Origin: Nitrosomonas sp.
Lineage (GTDB): Bacteria > Pseudomonadota > Gammaproteobacteria > Burkholderiales > Nitrosomonadaceae
Assembly (NCBI GenBank): GCA_016703745.1
Contig: JADJBK010000006.1
Location: forward strand, 1,922,001 to 1,986,000
Direction: 5' to 3'
Length of the DNA: 64,000 nt
The translations under genes were made by a program, and so were the position numbers. The notes beneath the pieces are model-generated. The model did not search any database and was not told the DNA's origin. It saw only the letters and a program-made list of their open reading frames with translations. This document shows, piece by piece, positions 26,216-34,957 of the stretch; position 1 is the first letter of the stretch, and each line of letters starts with the position of its first letter.

Positions 26216-27145
26216 CTGAGTAACACCGCGCCAGTCAACGGTATTTTGCTGCTGAACAAACCCTCTGGCATTACGTCCAATCGTGCTCTGCAGGTAAGTA
26301 AGCGATTATTGGCTGCAACCAAGGCAGGACATACCGGCACACTTGATCCCATGGCACAGGGTTTGCTCCCTGTTTGCCTTGGGCAGGCGACCAGGTTTTC
26401 CTCTGCTTTGCTACAGGCAGACAAGACCTATACGGCGACAATGAAATTGGGGTATGTGAGCAATACCGGGGATGCTGAAGGCGTTATTGAGCAGCTTATC
26501 GATCCAGATGTAATTTCGGCCAAATTGGATATTCAGCAAGTTGCTGATGTGGTGCATACTTTTCTTGGGCAGTCCAGCCAAATACCGCCGATGTATAGCG
26601 CATTGAAAAAAGATGGCAAGGCGCTGTATCGTTATGCGCGTGAAGGTATTACTATCGAGCGTCAGCCTCGCGAAATTTTTATTCATGATATCTCTCTTGA
26701 TGCTTGGAGCAAAAGGGAGATGACGATTACAGTTCGGTGTGGCTCCGGTACATTTATACGCACGCTTGCCGAGGATATTGCCAAAAAAATGGGCTACGAG
26801 AGCGCCTATTTAACCGCATTGAATCGTATTAGCATAGGATCTTTTGAGTTGTCCCAGTCCTGTACTCTGAAAGAGCTTGAACAGGAGCCACAGATTTCAC
26901 GTACCCGGTTTTTGCTTCCGGTAGATGGCCTGTTACAGGATATGCCGCGCATTATGCTTAATAATCAGGAAGTCTCGCGCTTTCAGCAGGGGCAGGCTAT
27001 CCGGAAATTGGTAGCTGCAAATCAACAACCACAGCAAGATGGCATGTTGAGAGTGTACGATGAGAATAATTATTTTTTGGGATTGGGTGCGTGGCAGGAA
27101 AGTGACACTTTGGTACCAAAAAAAGTATTGTTGGCACAAGCCTAA
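26216..27145 (+). CDS. truB: tRNA pseudouridine(55) synthase TruB, probable CTG start
   Basis: Makes pseudouridine 55 in the T-loop of tRNAs. Seen: catalytic Asp44 in HTGTLDPMAQG, the YTATMKLGYVSNTGDAEG block, PPMYSALKKDGKALYRYAREG and the C-terminal RNA-binding stretch. There is no ATG or GTG ahead of the conserved N-terminal motif NGILLLNKPSG. The nearest TTG (26246) would cut that motif in half. A CTG at 26216 has AGAGG five bases upstream and gives MSNTAPVNGILLLNKP, a natural TruB N-terminus, so a rare CTG start is proposed (309 residues). The stop codon upstream in this frame is at 26165. Confidence 0.92.
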   Translation: MSNTAPVNGILLLNKPSGITSNRALQVSKRLLAATKAGHTGTLDPMAQGLLPVCLGQATRFSSALLQADKTYTATMKLGYVSNTGDAEGVIEQLIDPDVISAKLDIQQVADVVHTFLGQSSQIPPMYSALKKDGKALYRYAREGITIERQPREIFIHDISLDAWSKREMTITVRCGSGTFIRTLAEDIAKKMGYESAYLTALNRISIGSFELSQSCTLKELEQEPQISRTRFLLPVDGLLQDMPRIMLNNQEVSRFQQGQAIRKLVAANQQPQQDGMLRVYDENNYFLGLGAWQESDTLVPKKVLLAQA

Positions 27146-27213
27146 CAAAACCTGATTAAATTTCTTCTGCTGGTTAATAGCTAACCAAGGAAAGAAAACT
27201 GAAATGAATGCGT

Positions 27214-27219
27214 TATAAT
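27214..27219 (+). promoter_or_regulatory. Possible -10 box of the ccm operon promoter
   Basis: A perfect TATAAT lies 41 bases before ccmA in the gap after truB. No convincing -35 hexamer is seen at the right distance, so this is only a candidate start point for the ccm operon. Confidence 0.3.
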
Positions 27220-27259
27220 GACTCTCTTTGACATTTACCGACTGGTTTGTTGAATTCGG

Positions 27260-27874
27260 ATGCTGACTGCCAATAATCTGGGATTTTCCAGGGGAAATCA
27301 CAAGCTGTTTGAAAATATTAGCTTCTCGGTCAATGAGGGCGGATTATTGCTAGTGAGTGGGGCTAATGGCAGTGGAAAAACGAGTCTGCTACGATTGCTT
27401 TGTGGGATATCGATACCAGATGAGGGCGAAATTTCATGGAATGGAACGGGGATACGCGAACTTGATGGGGATTATTGCCGGGTTATGACGTATCTGGGTC
27501 ATTTGGGTGGTATCAAGGATGATCTGACCGCTATCGAGAATTTACGGATATCCTGTGCGCTGGCTGGAAACGAGATTGATGAGGAGCAAGCAAAGGAAGC
27601 GCTGGGGCAGATTGGATTGATGGGCAGGGAATCGCTACCCGTCAAGGTATTGTCACAGGGTCAGCGTCGCAGAGTAGCCTTGGCACGTTTGATGGTGACG
27701 CGAACAAAACTGTGGATTCTGGATGAGCCACTAACTGCTCTGGATGTGACAGCAGTCGATTTGATCAGAAAGCTGCTGGAATATAATTTATCCAAGGGTG
27801 GCCTGGTCGTTATGACTACGCATCAGGAAATAGATATTTCTGCAAAAAACTCGCAGCACCTGATCTTCTCTTGA
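27260..27874 (+). CDS. ccmA: Heme exporter ATP-binding protein CcmA
   Basis: ATPase of the CcmABCD complex that releases heme-loaded CcmE for cytochrome c maturation. Seen: 204 residues; Walker A GANGSGKTS (~36-44), ABC signature LSQGQRRR, Walker B LWILDEPLTALD and the switch His in MTTHQE. First gene of a nine-gene ccm operon that continues with short gaps or overlaps to ccmI. Confidence 0.96.
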   Translation: MLTANNLGFSRGNHKLFENISFSVNEGGLLLVSGANGSGKTSLLRLLCGISIPDEGEISWNGTGIRELDGDYCRVMTYLGHLGGIKDDLTAIENLRISCALAGNEIDEEQAKEALGQIGLMGRESLPVKVLSQGQRRRVALARLMVTRTKLWILDEPLTALDVTAVDLIRKLLEYNLSKGGLVVMTTHQEIDISAKNSQHLIFS

Positions 27875-27881
27875 GAAAAAA

Positions 27882-28541
27882 ATGATTTTCTGGATTATCA
27901 AGCGGGATTTGTTATTAGCCATGCGACGTCGTGCAGATGTGCTCACTACCCTCTTCTTTTTTATTATCGTCGTGAGTTTGTTTCCTTTGGGTGTTGGCCC
28001 CGAGATGAATATACTGAGAGTGATTGCTCCTGGCATTGTATGGGTGGCGGCTCTGCTTGCTTCCATGCTGGCGCTGGGGCGTATGTTCTCCAGTGATTAT
28101 GCGGACGGGACACTTGAGCAAATGTTGATATCACCAGTTTCACTATCTGCGCTGGTTGTGGGTAAGGCAATCGCACATTGGCTGGTGACCGGTGTTCCGC
28201 TGGTTTTGATCGCGCCAGTATTGGGTATTCAATATGATTTACCGGTGGAATCATTGACAGTGCTGACACTCTCACTTTTGGTGGGAACGCCTGTTTTAAG
28301 CCTGATTGGCGCAATTGGTGCGGCATTAACACTTGGTCTTCGTGGTGGGGGCGTATTGGTTTCGCTGCTGGTTTTGCCACTTTATGTTCCCATACTGATT
28401 TTTGGTGCTGGTGCTGTTGAGGCGAGCGCTGCCGGATTGGGGTCGGAAGCACATTTTTCTTTGCTGGGTGCATTTTTGTTGGTTTCCATTGTATGTTCGC
28501 CTTGGGCGACGGCAGCATCGCTCAGGATATCGATGGGATGA
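27882..28541 (+). CDS. ccmB: Heme exporter protein CcmB
   Basis: Inner-membrane subunit of the CcmAB ABC transporter-like complex. Seen: 219 residues, six hydrophobic segments, the family start FWIIKRDLLLAMRRRADVL and the EQMLISPVSLSALVVGKAIAHW block. Length equals that of E. coli CcmB within one residue. Starts seven bases after ccmA; 74 bases separate it from ccmC. Confidence 0.95.
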   Translation: MIFWIIKRDLLLAMRRRADVLTTLFFFIIVVSLFPLGVGPEMNILRVIAPGIVWVAALLASMLALGRMFSSDYADGTLEQMLISPVSLSALVVGKAIAHWLVTGVPLVLIAPVLGIQYDLPVESLTVLTLSLLVGTPVLSLIGAIGAALTLGLRGGGVLVSLLVLPLYVPILIFGAGAVEASAAGLGSEAHFSLLGAFLLVSIVCSPWATAASLRISMG

Positions 28542-28615
28542 GTCCGTGGCTGCCCTTCTATGGCTAGCCAGCTTGTCTTTCTTAAACTGAATTTTTCGTA
28601 AACCTATTAAAGAAT

Positions 28616-29362
28616 ATGGCAATCAACTGGTTTAAATATGCATCACCCGCAACTTTTTATTTTCTTGCGGGGAGGATGATTCCTTTTTTTGTGGTTATTG
28701 CTGTGCTATTGCTGTTTATTGGTTTGTATGTCAGTTTCTTCGTGGCGCCAACAGATTTTCAGCAAAGTGAGGCCTATCGCATTATTTTTATTCACGTGCC
28801 GGCTGCCTGGATGTCAATGTTTCTGTATTTGGTAATGGCTTTCTGGGCGGGAATGGGGTTGGCATTCAATACACGGCTTTCTTCTATGGTTGCGAGCGCG
28901 ATAGCACCTACAGGTGCCATGTTTACATTTCTTGCGCTTTGGACGGGTGCGTGGTGGGGCAAGCCGATGTGGGGAACCTGGTGGGTGTGGGACGCACGCT
29001 TGACGTCAGAGTTGATCCTGTTTTTCTTATATATTGGATTTATGTCATTGCAAGCAGCAATCGATGATCCGCGGCGCGCGGATAAAGCGGGCGCCATAAT
29101 TGCACTGGTTGGCGTTGTGAATATTCCAATTATCTATTTTTCGGTTCAATGGTGGAATACCCTGCATCAGGGAGCATCGGTCAGCCTGGTGCAGTCACCT
29201 AAGATGGCAACAGCTATGCTGACCGGGATGTTGATCATGACTTTGGCTGCTTGGATGTATTCAATCGTGATGATACTGATTCGTACCCGATCCATCATAC
29301 TTGAACGAGAAAGCCACGCTGCATGGGTGGCAGAACTGAAAGGAGGAGTTGCGCAATCATGA
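28616..29362 (+). CDS. ccmC: Heme exporter protein CcmC
   Basis: Membrane protein that attaches heme to CcmE on the periplasmic side. Seen: 248 residues, six hydrophobic segments, and the heme-handling tryptophan-rich motif WGTWWVWDARLTSELI (~122-137), with conserved histidines in IIFIHVPAAWMS and in WWNTLHQGAS. Its stop overlaps the ccmD start by four bases (ATGA). Confidence 0.97.
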   Translation: MAINWFKYASPATFYFLAGRMIPFFVVIAVLLLFIGLYVSFFVAPTDFQQSEAYRIIFIHVPAAWMSMFLYLVMAFWAGMGLAFNTRLSSMVASAIAPTGAMFTFLALWTGAWWGKPMWGTWWVWDARLTSELILFFLYIGFMSLQAAIDDPRRADKAGAIIALVGVVNIPIIYFSVQWWNTLHQGASVSLVQSPKMATAMLTGMLIMTLAAWMYSIVMILIRTRSIILERESHAAWVAELKGGVAQS

Positions 29363-29529
29363 AATGGGATAGTTGGTCGACATTTATTTCGATGGGGGGG
29401 TACGGGTTTTATGTATGGGGGTCGTATGGCGTTGCTTTGCTGTGTGTGGTTGGCGAGGTAATTTTGGCAAAAAAACGCTTTAGAACTTTGCATAAACAGC
29501 TTGGTCTGAATGAGAAATCATCTATTTGA
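29359..29529 (+). CDS. ccmD: Heme exporter protein CcmD
   Basis: Small single-span membrane protein that stabilises the CcmABC-CcmE complex. Seen: 56 residues from ATG 29359 with the typical MGGYGFYVWGSYG stretch, one membrane segment and a basic C-terminal tail (AKKRFRTLHKQ). The four-base overlap with ccmC and the GGAGGAG upstream within ccmC define the start. Confidence 0.93.
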   Translation: MKWDSWSTFISMGGYGFYVWGSYGVALLCVVGEVILAKKRFRTLHKQLGLNEKSSI

Positions 29530-29537
29530 GGAACAGA

Positions 29538-29993
29538 ATGAAACCGCGTCATAAAAAAATTGCGCTTATTACAGCCGGTGTGGGTGCGTTGTCAGTCGCT
29601 GTCTTGCTGGTACTGAATGTATTTCAAAGTAATCTGGTGTTTTTCTTTACCCCCACACAGGTGGCTGCTAATGAAGCGCCAATAGGTAAAAGTTTCCGGA
29701 TTGGTGGATTGGTGGAGGAAGGCTCAATTCAGCGAGAGGGTGACGGTACTACAATCAACTTTGCTATTACCGATACGGCACAAGTTATCAAAGTGGCCTA
29801 CCAGGGCATTCTTCCCGATTTATTCAAGGAAGGTAAAGGCGTAGTCGCGCAAGGCAAGATTGCTGCGGATGGTGTCTTTTATGCGGATGAGGTATTGGCG
29901 AAGCATGATGAAAACTATATGCCACCAGAAGCAGCCAGTGCGTTGGAGCAAGCGGCAAAGGCACAGCAATCTGTCTTAAAACAATATGATTAA
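29538..29993 (+). CDS. ccmE: Cytochrome c maturation heme chaperone CcmE
   Basis: Periplasmic, membrane-anchored heme chaperone that carries covalently bound heme from CcmC to CcmF/H. Seen: 151 residues; N-terminal anchor (8-28), beta-barrel body with RIGGLVEEGS, and the heme-binding His in the C-terminal LAKHDENYMPPE motif, the classical HxxxY type. ATG 29538 after GAGGAACAG is preferred over a TTG at 29526. Confidence 0.96.
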   Translation: MKPRHKKIALITAGVGALSVAVLLVLNVFQSNLVFFFTPTQVAANEAPIGKSFRIGGLVEEGSIQREGDGTTINFAITDTAQVIKVAYQGILPDLFKEGKGVVAQGKIAADGVFYADEVLAKHDENYMPPEAASALEQAAKAQQSVLKQYD

Positions 29994-30029
29994 TTTTCAT
30001 GGTGATTTTTCAATAAGGGATGATGAACA

Positions 30030-32075
30030 ATGATTCCAGAACTTGGTAATTTTGCGCTCATACTGGCGATGCTGTTGGCGTTAATTCAGGGAACGCTACC
30101 TATTATTGGTGCAACTCGAGGGATACCGTCATGGATAGCGCTGGCCAGACCAGCTGTGCAGGGTCAATTTGTATTTATAATAATTGCTTTTGGATGCCTT
30201 GCCTATTCTTTTGCTTCAAATGATTTTTCGGTACTCAATGTGGCCTCCAACTCAAACTCCCAATTGCCGCTTCATTTTCGGATTGCGGCGACCTGGGGTT
30301 CGCATGAAGGATCGCTGTTGCTGTGGGTAACCATGTTGGCTGGTTGGTCGGTTGCCGTCAGTGTATTTAGCCAGAAATTGCCGGATGACATGGTGGCTCG
30401 TGTATTGGGTGTTCTGGGTCTCGTGAGTGTAGGTTTTATCCTTTTTTTGTTGTTTACATCCAATCCGTTTGACCGATTGTTGCCTGCTGCTATCGATGGC
30501 AGTGATTTGAATCCGCTACTGCAAGATCCTGGCATGGTGCTTCACCCTCCGATGTTGTATATGGGATATGTTGGTTTTTCAGTGGCATTTGCATTTGCAG
30601 TTGCAGCGTTATTAAGCGGACAACTGGATGCCGCCTGGGCACGATGGTCGCGCCCTTGGACAACTGTTGCGTGGGTATTTTTAACAATCGGGATCATGAT
30701 CGGAAGCTGGTGGGCCTATTATGAACTTGGTTGGGGGGGGTGGTGGTTCTGGGATCCCGTAGAGAACGCTTCTTTTATGCCATGGCTGGTTGGAACAGCA
30801 TTAATTCATTCTCTGGCGGTAACGGAAAAGCGTGGTAGTTTTAAAAGTTGGACCGTTTTACTCGCAATTTCTGCTTTCTCGCTTAGTTTGCTGGGGACAT
30901 TTCTGGTGCGTTCTGGTGTGCTGACCTCTGTACATGCATTTGCTACTGATCCTGCACGGGGTATTTTTATTCTGGTTTATCTGGTGGTGGTCGTTGGTTT
31001 CTCTTTGGCATTGTTTGCCTGGCGTGCACCAAAAGTTGGAATGGGTGGTAATTTTGAACTGGCTTCACGCGAAACCATGTTACTCGCTAACAATGTTTTG
31101 CTGCTTGTCGCTGCTGGTAGCGTCATTCTGGGGACGCTTTATCCCCTAATCATTGATGCGTTGGATCTTGGTAAAATCTCTGTTGGTCCTCCCTACTTTG
31201 AAGCGGTATTTGTACCTTTGATGACGCCAGCGTTATTCTTAATAGGTTTGGGTCCGATTGCACGCTGGAAAAAAACCAGCTTGCCTGATCTGATGGTTCG
31301 TATGCGCTGGGCGTTTGCAGTGAGCATGGTTACCGCTATCGTCGTGCCATTTATGATGGGAGAATGGAAGCCATTGGTTAGTTTTGGTTTATTGATGGCT
31401 TTCTGGATTATGGCTAGTGTGGTGGTAGGGATTAAACATCGAATTAGCAGTAGTGGAGAAGACGGCGTGCTTGCCAGGCTGTCAAGGCAATCAAGAAGTT
31501 TTTATGGAATGCATTGTGCGCATTTTGGAGTGGCGGTATTTATTGTTGGCGTGACTCTGGTCAATGGTTATGAAATAGAAAAAGATGTTCGGATGGATAT
31601 TGGCAGCACGGTGTCACTCGAAGACTATACCTTCCAGTTTAATGGGGCCATGCCAACTACTGGGCCAAACTACAGTGCGATGCTGGGAGAAATCCTGGTA
31701 ATGCAAAATGGTCAAAAAGTGAGCGTGCTTCATCCCGAGAAAAGAACCTATAACGCGTCCGGTATGCCAATGACTGAAGCTGCCATTGATACTGGTTTAA
31801 CACGCGATTTATACGTTGCTTTAGGAGAGCCGGTAGAAAATGGTGCTTGGATTGTTCGTGTTTATCACAAACCATTCGTGCTCTGGATCTGGCTCGGTTG
31901 CGTATTCATGGCATTGGGCGGGATATTGGCAGCATCAGATCGTCGGTATCGTTTGGCAATTAAAAAGAAATCTTCGGCTTACCCCATTTCTGATTCTGCT
32001 GGACCAAAAATAGATGATTTGCCGGTAGACGTTGTTGTCAATTCGACTTCTTTGCCAGAAGGCAGCAAGTCATGA
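30030..32075 (+). CDS. ccmF: Heme lyase subunit CcmF
   Basis: Large membrane protein that joins heme from CcmE to apocytochrome c. Seen: 681 residues, about 14-15 hydrophobic segments, the tryptophan-rich WGGWWFWDPVENASFMPW (~235-252), conserved histidines in WGSHEGSLLLW, VLHPPMLYMGYVG and SVHAFATDP, and a C-terminal periplasmic domain ending in a last membrane segment. Overlaps ccmG by four bases. Confidence 0.97.
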   Translation: MIPELGNFALILAMLLALIQGTLPIIGATRGIPSWIALARPAVQGQFVFIIIAFGCLAYSFASNDFSVLNVASNSNSQLPLHFRIAATWGSHEGSLLLWVTMLAGWSVAVSVFSQKLPDDMVARVLGVLGLVSVGFILFLLFTSNPFDRLLPAAIDGSDLNPLLQDPGMVLHPPMLYMGYVGFSVAFAFAVAALLSGQLDAAWARWSRPWTTVAWVFLTIGIMIGSWWAYYELGWGGWWFWDPVENASFMPWLVGTALIHSLAVTEKRGSFKSWTVLLAISAFSLSLLGTFLVRSGVLTSVHAFATDPARGIFILVYLVVVVGFSLALFAWRAPKVGMGGNFELASRETMLLANNVLLLVAAGSVILGTLYPLIIDALDLGKISVGPPYFEAVFVPLMTPALFLIGLGPIARWKKTSLPDLMVRMRWAFAVSMVTAIVVPFMMGEWKPLVSFGLLMAFWIMASVVVGIKHRISSSGEDGVLARLSRQSRSFYGMHCAHFGVAVFIVGVTLVNGYEIEKDVRMDIGSTVSLEDYTFQFNGAMPTTGPNYSAMLGEILVMQNGQKVSVLHPEKRTYNASGMPMTEAAIDTGLTRDLYVALGEPVENGAWIVRVYHKPFVLWIWLGCVFMALGGILAASDRRYRLAIKKKSSAYPISDSAGPKIDDLPVDVVVNSTSLPEGSKS

Positions 32076-32596
32076 CGCGTTCTTTATTACCTCTGGTCAT
32101 TTTTATCGTGGTTGTAATATTTCTGGGGGTTGGGTTGACGCTAAATCCGCGTCAGGTGCCGTCGCCGCTTGTTGACAAACCTGCACCTGTTTTTCAGCTT
32201 CAACAGCTTCACGATAATGACAAGGTATTTTCCTCTGAAGATAATATTGGTAAGGTATGGATGCTTAATGTCTGGGCCTCCTGGTGCGTTGCCTGTCGTG
32301 ACGAACATCCCTTATTGGTCGAATTGTCCCGTTTGGGAATCGTGCCAATTTTTGGCCTTAACTATAAAGATCAGCGTGATACTGCACTGCAATGGCTCAA
32401 ACAGTTTGGTGATCCTTATGTAATCAGTATTGCTGATACGGACGGACGTGTCGGTATTGATTATGGCGTCTATGGTGTGCCAGAAACCTATGTAATAGAT
32501 AAAGAAGGCATTATCAGGTACAAACATATTGGTCCAGTAACGGTTAAATCACTGGAAGATAAGATCCTACCTTTGATAAATGAGCTGAAAGGTTAA
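32072..32596 (+). CDS. ccmG: Thiol:disulfide interchange protein CcmG (DsbE)
   Basis: Membrane-anchored periplasmic thioredoxin-like reductant of the CcmH/apocytochrome disulfide. Seen: 174 residues; N-terminal anchor (5-24), active site WASWCVACRDEHP with CVAC, and the cis-proline loop GVPETYVIDKEG. The ATG overlaps the ccmF stop (ATGA), so translation is coupled. Confidence 0.96.
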   Translation: MTRSLLPLVIFIVVVIFLGVGLTLNPRQVPSPLVDKPAPVFQLQQLHDNDKVFSSEDNIGKVWMLNVWASWCVACRDEHPLLVELSRLGIVPIFGLNYKDQRDTALQWLKQFGDPYVISIADTDGRVGIDYGVYGVPETYVIDKEGIIRYKHIGPVTVKSLEDKILPLINELKG

Positions 32597-32599
32597 TTA

Positions 32600-33103
32600 A
32601 TGATGATTAGTTCGGTGAGATTTCAGTTGATTGTAATTGTTAGGCTATGTGTGCTTGCCTTAGTGCTATTGATTTTTTGTGGAATAAGCTTAGCCAATGA
32701 AGCTCCATTGGTAGCGGAAGATCCTGTTCTTGAAAAACGTATGCTCAATCTTGCGGAAAATCTACGTTGTCTGGTATGTCAAAATGAATCACTTGCCGGC
32801 TCACGTGCGGAGTTTGCTAATGATTTACGGCGCGAAATACGCGAGCAAATGCAGGCAAATAAAAGTGATAATGAAATCATAGAGTTTCTGGTGGCGCGCT
32901 ACGGCGATTTTGTGCTTTACGATCCACCAATGAAACCGACTACTTGGCTGCTATGGTTCGGACCATTCGTCTTTTTCCTGGGTGGTATTGTTTCGTTAAT
33001 TTTCTACCTTAAACATCGCCGTGCGCAAGTAAAAGAATCTCCATTAACCGAGCATCAGCGCAAGCGGATAGAGTCGCTCATGAAAGCTGCAAATAAGGAT
33101 TAA
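32600..33103 (+). CDS. ccmH: Cytochrome c maturation protein CcmH
   Basis: Periplasmic thiol protein that reduces the CxxCH of apocytochromes before heme attachment. Seen: 167 residues; signal peptide ending SLANEA, redox motif NLRCLVCQNESLAGS (LRCxxCQ) near residue 54, three-helix fold, then a C-terminal membrane span (~112-132). Single-domain CcmH, with the CcmI part encoded separately downstream, unlike the fused E. coli protein. Confidence 0.96.
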   Translation: MMISSVRFQLIVIVRLCVLALVLLIFCGISLANEAPLVAEDPVLEKRMLNLAENLRCLVCQNESLAGSRAEFANDLRREIREQMQANKSDNEIIEFLVARYGDFVLYDPPMKPTTWLLWFGPFVFFLGGIVSLIFYLKHRRAQVKESPLTEHQRKRIESLMKAANKD

Positions 33104-33108
33104 TCAGT

Positions 33109-34443
33109 ATGACCGCATTTTGGGTGTTAGCCGGAATATTTATTGTCACAGCGTTATTGTTTGTCATTCCGGTCTTGCTGAGAAGCTATGCGCCGGGAAA
33201 AGAAAATGTAGAGCGAGAAGGGGTTAATGTCAATATATATCAGGATCAGATGGCCGAGCTTGATGAGGATTTGCGTAATGATATTCTCTCTCGCGAGCAG
33301 TATGAGGCGAGCAAGGAAGAATTGCAAAAACGTATGTTGCAGGATTTATCAACAGAACCTCCCTTTGTTAAAACACTTGTTGTAAAACGTCATGGAATAG
33401 CTGCCACCATCGTCATTTTTCTGGCGGTTCCTCTGCTGGCAGTTTATCTATACACGGTGATTGGCGATGCACGCGGCTTGCTTTCACAGTCGCATCTGGC
33501 CAGCGCTACCCAGTTTCATTCAAATGGCACTGAGGGGATGCCGGATGGCCATGCTCAAATTAAATCCGTTATGGAGAACCTCATTGCACGCCTGCAAGAC
33601 AATCCGGAGGATATTGAAGGCTGGCTGATGCTGGCACGTAGCTACGCTATTATGGGGCGTTTTGATGAGGCAAGCGGTGCTTATGCAAAACTAGTCGAGA
33701 TACAGCCAGAAAACCCTCAGTTTTTAAGTGATTACGCTGATGTCCTGGCAATGACAAATGATGGAAGCTTAATTGGAAAGCCTGCACAACTGATTGACCA
33801 GGCGCTGCAAATTGATCCTAATTACCCCAAAGCATTGGCACTGGCTGGCACAGTTGAGTTTGAGAAAAAACAATTCAACACCGCAGCGATATTCTGGGAA
33901 CGTTTACTGGCACAAATCCCGGTTGAATCGGAGTTTGCCAAATCCATTTCGGAAAGTATCGTACAAGCAAAATCCATGGCTGGTGAAAATAATGAATCTT
34001 CCGCGTCCGCGCAACTGGCCCAACGCATTGATGTAGAAGCGGATATTCCAGCTACTGCTAACCCAGATAAAACAACAAAGCAGTTAGAAACTACAGGCGT
34101 TCCCAGTATATCGGGAACAGTGACTTTAAGCTCTACGTTAGCAAGCAAAGTTTCTGCTGCGGATACATTGTTTGTTTTTGCCAGAGCGAGCACGGGGCCG
34201 AAGATGCCATTGGCAATTCTGAGAGTGCAGGTCAGGGATCTTCCGGTAGTATTTACACTTGATGACGGAATGGCGATGACTCCGGCGATGAAGCTCTCCA
34301 GTTTTCCGGAAGTAGTGATTGGTGCGCGTATCAGTAAAACAGGGCAGGCGGTACCTGCCAGTGGGGATCTGGAAGGATACAGTCAGCCAGTTAAGATTGG
34401 TGATACGGATGTTACTGTAACAATAGACCAACAAGTTCCTTAA
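33109..34443 (+). CDS. ccmI: Cytochrome c maturation protein CcmI (CycH)
   Basis: Membrane-bound TPR chaperone that holds apocytochrome c for the CcmFH lyase. Seen: 444 residues; two membrane segments (1-22 and ~97-117) with a basic/acidic leucine-zipper-like loop between; TPR region (~145-290; NPEDIEGWLMLARSYAIMGRFDEA); and a C-terminal beta domain (~325-444) with SGTVTLSSTLASKV as in long CycH proteins. Last gene of the ccm operon; bcp follows after 19 bases. Confidence 0.93.
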   Translation: MTAFWVLAGIFIVTALLFVIPVLLRSYAPGKENVEREGVNVNIYQDQMAELDEDLRNDILSREQYEASKEELQKRMLQDLSTEPPFVKTLVVKRHGIAATIVIFLAVPLLAVYLYTVIGDARGLLSQSHLASATQFHSNGTEGMPDGHAQIKSVMENLIARLQDNPEDIEGWLMLARSYAIMGRFDEASGAYAKLVEIQPENPQFLSDYADVLAMTNDGSLIGKPAQLIDQALQIDPNYPKALALAGTVEFEKKQFNTAAIFWERLLAQIPVESEFAKSISESIVQAKSMAGENNESSASAQLAQRIDVEADIPATANPDKTTKQLETTGVPSISGTVTLSSTLASKVSAADTLFVFARASTGPKMPLAILRVQVRDLPVVFTLDDGMAMTPAMKLSSFPEVVIGARISKTGQAVPASGDLEGYSQPVKIGDTDVTVTIDQQVP

Positions 34444-34462
34444 TTTGGAGTGACGGATATTT

Positions 34463-34957
34463 ATGGTTATAGAATCTATTCCAGATTTTGAAGTTACTTC
34501 TACCAGTGAGAAACTATTCAGACTGTTATCCGAAGTAAGCAAAAACAAATATCTAGTTCTCTTTTTTTACCCGAAAGACGATACACCTGGATGTACCAAT
34601 GAATGTCAGCAATTTAGGGATAGCTATGCTGACTTTCGTCAGCTTGGTTGTGAAATTGTCGGTGTATCACGAGATAGTTTAAAATCACATATAAAATTCA
34701 AGCAAAAATATAATTTGCCATTTGAATTATTAAGTGATCCTGACGAAACGGTATGTCAGCAGTTTTCGGTAATGAAAATGAAAAATATGTATGGTAAGCA
34801 GGTGCGCGGAATAGAACGCAGTACTTTCATACTGGATGATAAAGGTCGACTACTCAATGATTGGCGGGGTGTCAAAGTAGATGGTCATGTGCGGGAAGTA
34901 TTGACATATGTAGAAGATAATCTTGCTAATCAACCTATTGTGGTAACAAGTGCTTGA
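34463..34957 (+). CDS. bcp: Peroxiredoxin Bcp (PrxQ type)
   Basis: Thioredoxin-dependent peroxidase. Seen: 164 residues; peroxidatic Cys44 in YPKDDTPGCTNEC with resolving Cys48, then GVSRDSLKSHIKFKQKYNLPFELLSDP and RSTFILD, all family blocks. The start ATG 34463 follows GGAGTGACGG. Its last 23 bases overlap the end of the convergent mdh gene. Confidence 0.94.
   Translation: MVIESIPDFEVTSTSEKLFRLLSEVSKNKYLVLFFYPKDDTPGCTNECQQFRDSYADFRQLGCEIVGVSRDSLKSHIKFKQKYNLPFELLSDPDETVCQQFSVMKMKNMYGKQVRGIERSTFILDDKGRLLNDWRGVKVDGHVREVLTYVEDNLANQPIVVTSA

Noticed and set aside
27964..28518. A 184-codon open frame antisense to ccmB
   Set aside because: Pro/Gln/His-rich translation with no fold signal; ccmB has the expected length and position.
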